Source: Clitopilus passeckerianus
Lineage: Eukaryota > Basidiomycota > Agaricomycetes > Agaricales > Entolomataceae
Direction of reading: 5' to 3'
NCBI GenBank assembly: GCA_944990035.1
Contig: CALYLX010000008.1
Coordinates: forward strand, 248,001-312,000
DNA length: 64,000 nucleotides
Notes under the pieces: model-generated
Told to the model about the DNA's origin: nothing
The model's database searches: none
The model's input: only the letters and a program-made list of their open reading frames with translations
Shown: piece by piece, positions 56,926 to 64,000 of the stretch
Numbering within the stretch: the stretch's first letter is position 1
How the letters are laid out: each line of letters starts with the position of its first letter
Made by a program: the position numbers and the translations under genes

Positions 56926-59384
56926 ATGATCCCCTCTCAACCTGCCCAAGAACCCACTGGCACAAACCCAGAGATACCAAGCAGCATCCCTCATTCAGTG
57001 GCTGAAGACAGTAAGTAACATGAAAGGCGTCGCCACATCGGATTGCTCATATTCGAATATCCTAGGAAATGGCAACGACGAGCTGGAAAAGCATAAGCTA
57101 ATGCCCAACTCCTTGGAATACCAAATGAAAGTATGGCCAGAGTACCTGCAGGGTGCGGATCACGAAGACAGAGCTATGGCGTACGACTCGAAAATCGAGA
57201 TGGACACTATCCTTATCTTCGTACGTTTAAACAACCCATCCTTACTTTTCGGCTTTGAAGTCTCACTAGACACCCGTGATTTAGGCTGGCCTGTTTACGG
57301 CAGCCCTCACACCCTTCACAACTGAAAGCTACAAGCTGTTAAAGCGAGATCCGGATGATACCACCGTCGCACTCCTCGCTCAGATATCAGAACAGTTAAG
57401 ATTTGGGCAAACCATAATACCAAACGCTACCAATCTGTCCTCAGAACCAAATCACCTGCTTAATATGGTGGACGTCACCGGCCCATACAACCCCCCTCTA
57501 TCTGCTGTAATCTGCAACATCCTCTTCTTCACAGCACTAGGCCTGAGCCTAGCCGCCGCTCTAATGGCCGTAATGATACAACGATGGTCCCGCCTCTACG
57601 TCCGCTCCACCGAGAAGCGCCAAATACCCTTCGAACGTGCCCGCGTCCGCGAATACCTCTACTGTGGTTTGGAGAAGTTCAAAATTAAAGATCTTCATGA
57701 AGTCGTGCCCATTTTCCTAGAAGTCTCCGTGTTCTCGTTTTATGCTGGGTTGATCCTGTTTCTATCCCCCATGAGCAGGGTGATGATGATTCATTCGATG
57801 GGAGTTGTGTTTTTCGCCTTCTCCGCCTACGCGTTCTTCACGGTCCTGCCGCTTATCTATAGCGACTGTCCCTACGAAACGCCGTTGACGAAGCACATTT
57901 GGAAACTCTCTCATTTCCTCTATCACCGGTACCACTGGACTCGGTCCCTCTTCTCGAAACTCAGGCTCCACTTCAAGACGTTAGCTCTAAGACGAGAGTC
58001 AGAAGCTGTAGAGCCGAACCCGGATCGGGAGGAACGGGATAAAACCGTTCTGATTCGCACCATCAGCCATCTGTATTACAGCGATCGACTTGTTTTGTGG
58101 CTTCAAGGTTTCCTCCCCTCCACCGTATCGCATGCAGAGGTCGTACCGGAGATTAGTAGAGCCAGCTGGGATGGACGGATCTTACTTTACCTCCTAGACG
58201 AAGACCGGGCGAAGTTGGGAGAGAAGCTCAGGATGATCTTACATCGATTGCTCCGGGCCTTCACACCGGATGGGATGGTCAAACATAACATCGCGAATGT
58301 CCTAAAACTCATCGGTGCATTTTCCTGGCTACGGGAAGACGATACGACGTTCAGACCCAAGATATCGTTCGGGATTGAGATGGTCAATTCGATAGCGTTG
58401 ATTCCGCCTACGAAGGAGCTTGCCGCCCCCTCGCGCATTGCGGGGATACAGGTTTTCTACGCTGTGGTTGAAGATCTCATTCACTTCCACAAAGATTTGC
58501 AAAGCCGGTTGGAAGAGATAAAGGATTCCCTTCAACGGAATGATCGACCTCTGGCTTGTAACATCGCACAAGTAACGTTGGATGACAAGAAGTTCTGTAA
58601 ACGCCTCCACTCAATCCTTGACGAGCTACGAACTCAGAAGCTTATGCTGGCGAGATGGGACGCGCTTCCCGACTCATTACCTCAGGACTACATTGGCACA
58701 TGGCCTTGGAAGACAGTAAGGGACCAAGTTGGTGCCTACCTCCCTCTATGCAATACCTTCATCCACGAGGGTCGGGAATCAATCGCTCTCGCCTCTAAAG
58801 AAATATCCCCACACCAAACCTCCAGCCTCGACTCTGTGGAGAGGGCGATTGAACATGGGAATAAAGCGTTGACGGAGCTCTTTAATACCCGGATTTATAT
58901 CATGATTGACCACGGACGAGTCGTCGGGTCACCTGATATCCATTATTGCAAGGACCTGCCTTGGATTAGTAGGGCTATCAAGGGAAGGCATGACGAGTTT
59001 CGGCGCGATCGGGTTGGGCCAGCTGCTCAAGCAAAGATCCTCGATTCGATGGCTATAGCGTACGCACCTCGAACTCGAGGTCTTGCGGGAGATGAAGGTC
59101 GTGTGCATTTGGATGCCTTGTACGCCACTGCATTCAAATTGGCGAGTTTCGCTGTCACGGATATGGCGGTGCTTGACGCAGCGATTGACGAGGCGAGGAA
59201 GAAACCGAAGAATGTGAAGATTGTGGGTATAATGGAGGATTTGAAGAAGGAGTATGAGTTAAGGTTGCAGGGGATCGATCCTTATGCGGTCGAAATGGAG
59301 GAGCCTGAAGTACCTGATCCATCGCCTCTTCTCAGACGCCCTCCGAGACAGCCGGTCCTACCGGGCCAGAAGAGAAGGTTTTGA
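56926..59384 (+). CDS. DUF6535 membrane protein
   Basis: Exons 56926-57010, 57066-57220, 57285-59384; 779 aa. The domain runs from about residue 45 to 270: YLQGADHEDRAMAYDSKIEMDTILIF, then FAGLFTAALTPFTTESYKLL (membrane segment 1), DTTVALLAQISEQL, and PPLSAVICNILFFTALGLSL with AALMAVMIQRWSRLY (segment 2). Two more helices follow (VPIFLEVSVFSFYAGLILFL; MGVVFFAFSAYAFFTVLPLIY). The splice GTAAGT...CCTAG and the junction IF|AGLF recreate the family consensus. DUF6535 proteins are common in mushroom genomes and have no known function. The 500-residue C-terminal half is helical and soluble. A small piece of exon 1 is duplicated at 52865. Confidence 0.88.
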
Positions 59385-59959
59385 GAGTAGCAAATATATG
59401 TGTAGTTTCTCGTAATTGTATCATAGTCGTGTATAATAGTCGTATTTTCTGTATTCCAATGACATAGTTAGTCAAATCATGTTGGTCGGTACTCGGACTC
59501 GCGAGAAGCGAATTTGATCTGTTGTCCTCAGCCTCGCATCGGCGTCTTGACGACCGCTAAGAATCAACAAAGCGAACCTGAATCGACACATCACAGAATA
59601 TTCCACAGACAGCAGAGAGCCTCGAGGCAAAGCTCAACACAACACGAGGCAAGTGATGCAATAGGGGCTTTGGCACACGACTAGCACACTAATTAGTCCT
59701 CATAAACCGTCACTTTGACTTATTCCGAGTCTTTTAAGCCGTTTACAAGGCTCCGACTTGGGCGCGTCAACAAAACAAGCGCAGAGTTCCATCGTTGTCA
59801 CGTGGACGGAAATTTCCAAATTCAGTGTCAAAGCAGCTAGGCGCTTTGGCTCCTTGTCCACCGACCACGACGACCAGACGGTATAAAGGCCCTTCCTGAC
59901 AGTATAACGCGCAGAGCAACAGCGAAGGGCCTGCAAATGCCCGTTGAAAGAAAACGACA
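59385..59959. other. Intergenic region
   Basis: 575 bases with the promoter of the next gene; no other feature. Confidence 0.6.
59882..59887 (+). promoter_or_regulatory. TATA box of the ENWDDDFE-repeat gene
   Basis: TATAAA lies 73-78 bases upstream of the ATG at 59960, on the same strand. Confidence 0.55.
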
Positions 59960-62900
59960 ATGACTTCCGTACATGCAACAGGTGCGTGTATATCGTCTGC
60001 TGCCCCATCACAGGGGAACTAATGGGCTCGGTCTTGTTTTTACAGTTCCCTCAGAAAACTGGGACGATGATTTTGAGTTTCAGCAACGAACATCGACTTC
60101 ACAGAACCCACTATTTGACCCCCGAGTTTCGATTGCCAGTTCAGACTGGGATCAAGACGACAATTCACGAGCACCCACGACTACGATCCTTGAAGACAAG
60201 AAGAATACGTTTGCACCTTTAGCGGGTTGGGCTGAGCCAGGCCCGTCTACTCCAAAGAAACTCTTGCAAAAACCGACAACGGAGAACTGGGATGACGATT
60301 TCGAAGACTCTCCCATACGCAGGGCCTTCCCGTCCCCTCCACAGCCGGGCAGTGCAACACGATCACGACGTGCTCCAATTCCTCGCACCGAGAATTGGGA
60401 TGACGACTTTGAATCACCTCCACGTAACCCAAACATTCGATCCCTGCAAACGCGCCTATTGGGCGCAGAATCCTACTCCTCATCCGAGGATGAGGGGGAA
60501 GACCACATTGGTGGAAATGCACACGACATAGACGACCCCGAACGAGATGAAGAGGATAAGACGGTCACCGCCCGCTCGAGGCGTGCCGCGCTCGCACGAC
60601 TCACGAACAGGACACCTCCCCCTCCGGTGCCAGCGCTGCCTCTGCGGATCGACACGAATCATTCTGATCAGCCTCACCCTTTTCCTCGGTCCCCTACATC
60701 CTCTGTATTTTCCGTTCCCCGACCTCCCTCAGCTTTTACCGTCAATTCCACGACCCATCTCAGGCCTACTGTTTCCCGAACATCATCTAGCAATGGGCCA
60801 ACCAGCCTTTCTCCGAGTCCTCCTGTCAACCGGGAAACGAGGGAAAGGCGGAGGCTGAGGAAGAAGAGCCGTCCTCCAGGAGTTGGCCCGATTGAAATGG
60901 ATACGTTCAGTCCTATTATTCCTGAAAGAGATGGTTATGAGAGCGAGGGTATGGATCATGACCCGGATCCCCGTCCCCAAACGCCTCCTCCTCTACCTAC
61001 CAATGTTCCTACTACACCGGGAAGCGGTGGAGGAACGACGACTCTCTTGAGCCGAATTAATAGCGTCAAGAAATGGGGAGTTAGACGGAAGCGGGGGAGT
61101 ACTACGCCTTCCGAGACGCTTCAAGGTTAGGGTTTTCACTTTCACTCCTTCAGCACACATTCTGATACTTTTTTCTAACAGACAACAACGCCCATGACAC
61201 TCCTGAAGCCGATCAAGACCAAACCCCTCGCCGCCACAGCCAAGCCTCAAGCGCTTCCATCCCCTCCGTCAATTCTTCCGCCCCAGACGACTCTCGGCCC
61301 CTACCACCAACAGGAGCACCCAAACCAAAACGAACCTCCACAGGCAACCCAGGCCCCAGTTCTTCAAACTGGTTTTTTCGGTCTGGTGCAAGCACTCATT
61401 CCCACAACGAGACAGGGCTGAGCAGCCGCAACAGCAATGCCGACCTCAAGCAGAGCCGAAAAGTCAGTGGCTCGGCGGCTCGTCCTCCAGATCCTTCCCC
61501 TACGAAGTTGGTGAAGAGGAAAAGTTTGGGCTTTGTACCGCTGAGGATGGGGTTTGGGGGGAATAGTGCAGCGCTTGATGATGGGAGGGAGAAGGAGGGA
61601 AAGAGGCGTGTTTCTGCTCAGCGGCCTGTGAGCCCAAGTCCGCTTATGGGGAATGGGTCGTTGAGGAGAACCAGCGAGTCGAGTGATTCGATCAGGGAGG
61701 GGGATGAGAGTACGGATAAAGAGGGTTCGAGAGGGTTCATGGGGAGCGTTCGACGTTTAAGCCTGACCAATAGGCATAAACGTACCAAGAGTGGGGTTTC
61801 ACTTGCCAGTGTGACAGAGATTGAAGCTGTCTTTGGGTCCCCACCTCGGGATAATACGATTACGCCCAAACCGTCTTCAAGGCAGCTACCACCTTCGAAG
61901 GATGTTCTGCCACCTCTGCCTCTTCTACCACCTATTGAGCTATCCCCACCTTCCCCACCTCGGCATAAACCGAAGGCTGCATCTGGGTCTGGCCAGCTTA
62001 GGCTGCCGGTGTCTCCGAGTGAGAGTATGCTGGCTACTGTTTCCTCCTCTAGCGCACTCTCTGCCATCCCTTCCGCGGACAACTCGGCAGAAGTCTCGCC
62101 CATTACACCTGCTGCACGGTCCATGAAGAAAGCTGGTTCACCTCAAGCAGCTTCCCTCGGCCGTTCGACCATAGGACCGTCAACGTCCATCCATGGAAGC
62201 AGCATTGCGACACGGCGGAGCTCGCTGGGGGATCTCAAGATTCCTGATAGAATCAGTCAGGCGCAGGTCAGCTTGCGACGGGATCTAGGTATGGTCCGGG
62301 AGTTTGCGGCTAATGTGGAACGTATGTTTCTCCTTTTTCGTTACGACGTGCTTTTTAGACTGATTGAATGCCTTCTAGAACTCAAAGAGCTGCAGACCAC
62401 GTACAATGACCTCGTTGCACAGGTTGAACAGATTCTGGACCGGCATGCACAGGCCAATGCACAGCAAGCGCCGGCAGCGGAGCCGAGGTCAACGTCTCCT
62501 AGCTTCCTTGCCAACTTGACTCGTCCGAAGTTGAGGAAACGTTCGAATACCACCTCTTCTCCCCCAAGAGATGATGTCCCAGAGGCCGGGCCTTCATCTG
62601 CACCTCCGACAGGGGCTTTCACCCCAATTTCCCAAGAGGCATACAAGCACCTTGCCTCGGCGTTCTACACCATCAACTCCAAGTATCGTATCTCATGGGA
62701 ATGCGCCGAGTTGCTCATCGAGTTGGGAGGGGGTAGCGCATCTGCAGCACCGCCGTCGAGCGTCTCAGCGCCAGCGATAACCCCAGACAGCCGCAAGTCT
62801 TCTGGGAATAGGGAACGGGCGATTACACTTTCTGGAGAAGAACCTAAATCACCAACGCCGGCTCCTGGGGGCTCCGAACCTTCGACCCTTAAGGCTACCA

Positions 62901-64000
62901 GTCCCAATGTTACGAGCCCGCAGAGTGCGACGTGGAGAGCGACTGGCGGGAAGCATGACCTCAGTCACCGGCAGCTTACTCTGCTACGGGATATGCTCAA
63001 TAATGTCGACACTTTTGCTGAACATATTCCTGAGGAATCGGCTCCTCCTACAGCGATGTCCAACCCTAACAGGGAATGGAGATGGGGTGATGCGATGAGT
63101 AGCACCATTACTCTTCCATCGGAGGACAGCAGCCTCGGAGAGTCGGTCAACAAGAAAAAGAAAAGGAGGGCGGGGCGGCTCGGGATGACGGCTCTCCGGG
63201 ATATGTTGAGGATGTTGAAGAAGAACCAGTCGGAGAACTCCATGGCCAATGCGTCGTCGTCAATACCAACTTCAGCTAGCTCCCTCAGCATCAATACCTC
63301 GCAACAGGATACCCATTTATATCCACACGATCAGATACCATCGACCCAAGGACGCAGGAGGGCAAAGACGGATACTGCTAAGGATGAGAGAGAACGGGTT
63401 GGAAGGTCTATTTCGCCTGCGCCACGTCCACCTTCTCTGAAGACCAAACGATCCCCACGTCGGCCATCGCTTGCCGCAATATTCAGGATCGGCCAGAAGA
63501 CGAAAACGCCCCCACTACCTTCAGGGTTGGCCAACTCTTCCAAGCCTAATCTGGCCGAGGATGCGACTTCACCGCGGTCAAACAGTCGGTCTACAAGCAG
63601 GAGTAGCACAGGCGACGAGGACTGGGACCAAATAGATTCCTCGTCGGACTTGGATAGTAATGCTAAATCAATCGGGGATGGCACTGCTACTGTTCGCGTC
63701 AAGGGCAGTCGACAGCGGTCGCCTTACCTGCAGGATTATAATCCCCCTCCTGGTCATCGTGGACTCGTCCCGAAACGTTCTGCAAGCGGCTCACAGTCTT
63801 CCATCTGGGGCGGGGGAGGTGACACGAATGGGACGACACCTCCGAATACACGTGGGACCCGCTTGTCCAATGTCAATGAGGATGTAGCCTCCAGCCCTAT
63901 GATCCTCAAGCAACAGCGACCTACCTCAGCCCGTCTGGCATCATACGGGTCGAAAGCTCCCAAGACTGGCTCGGTCCGCTCCATGCCCCCACAACCTGCT
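59960..64000 (+). CDS. ENWDDDFE-repeat protein, possible Byr4/Bfa1-type mitotic exit regulator, runs off the window
   Basis: Exons 59960-59981 (22 bases, MTSVHAT), 60046-61125, 61182-62321, 62379 to beyond 64000. ENWDDDFE occurs three times, at about 60058, 60280 and 60388. The W-D-D-D-F motif is found in Byr4/Bfa1, the GAP partner of Bub2 in the septation/mitotic exit network, which supports but does not prove that identity. The rest is Ser/Pro-rich with basic patches and a helical segment around LRRDLGMVREFAANVEQLKELQ. A conserved-looking block follows (YKHLASAFYTINSKYRISWE), then QLTLLRDMLNNVDTFAEH and a basic region with KKKKRR. Intron 3 (62322-62378, 57 bases) is in frame and stop-free. 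More than 1,200 residues are visible. Confidence 0.6.

Overview
The window is nuclear DNA from a filamentous basidiomycete, most likely an Agaricomycete. The evidence is dense short introns (about 50-65 bases, GT...AG, several ending in AAG) and families typical of mushrooms: a DUF6535 membrane protein, several F-box/leucine-rich proteins, an aryl-alcohol-oxidase-type GMC oxidoreductase and a NIS1-like small secreted protein. All gene models were assembled by hand, using reading frame, splice signals and family knowledge; exon phases were checked to sum to whole codons. No alignment or database search was run.

Layout. 0-7.6 kb (minus): the 5' part of an RCC2-type RCC1-repeat gene, then a 1,795-residue protein with an AT-hook, a C4 zinc-knuckle-like motif and a degenerate AlkB-like C-terminus. 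8.4-14.6 kb (plus): a 2,001-residue membrane-anchored protein with three internal repeat families, not recognised. 15.5-16.1 kb: NIS1-like secreted protein. 16.2-20.3 kb (minus): two diverged paralogues of an unknown lysine/glutamate-rich family (446 and 452 aa), with a damaged copy of a second unknown family (PKYxxWSGYE) between them; the better copy lies at 32.8 kb. 22-26.4 kb: an F-box-like gene and a ten-exon GMC oxidoreductase. 27.9-32.1 kb: TGS1 (cap hypermethylase), convergent with an 811-residue protein that may be N-myristoylated. 34-36 kb: an eleven-exon FAD monooxygenase. 36-38.7 kb: no gene seen. 38.7-49.3 kb: nucleoporin Nup53, an F-box gene, a twelve-exon vacuolar/ER M28 membrane protease and a NOL8-like nucleolar RRM protein. 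49.6-56.2 kb: a tandem duplication of about 3.3 kb carrying a small gene plus an F-box gene; the second copy of both is broken. 56.9-59.4 kb: DUF6535 gene. 59.96 kb to the right edge: a protein with three ENWDDDFE motifs, possibly a Byr4/Bfa1-type cell-cycle regulator.

Housekeeping genes of nuclear biology (RCC2, TGS1, NUP53, NOL8, probable Byr4) alternate with lineage-specific, duplicating families (F-box, DUF6535, the two unknown families). The genes do not form one pathway. The best candidates for undescribed biology are the repeat-rich membrane protein at 8.4-14.6 kb, the paired lysine/glutamate-rich family at 16-20 kb, and a 141-bp near-identical island inside the tandem duplication.
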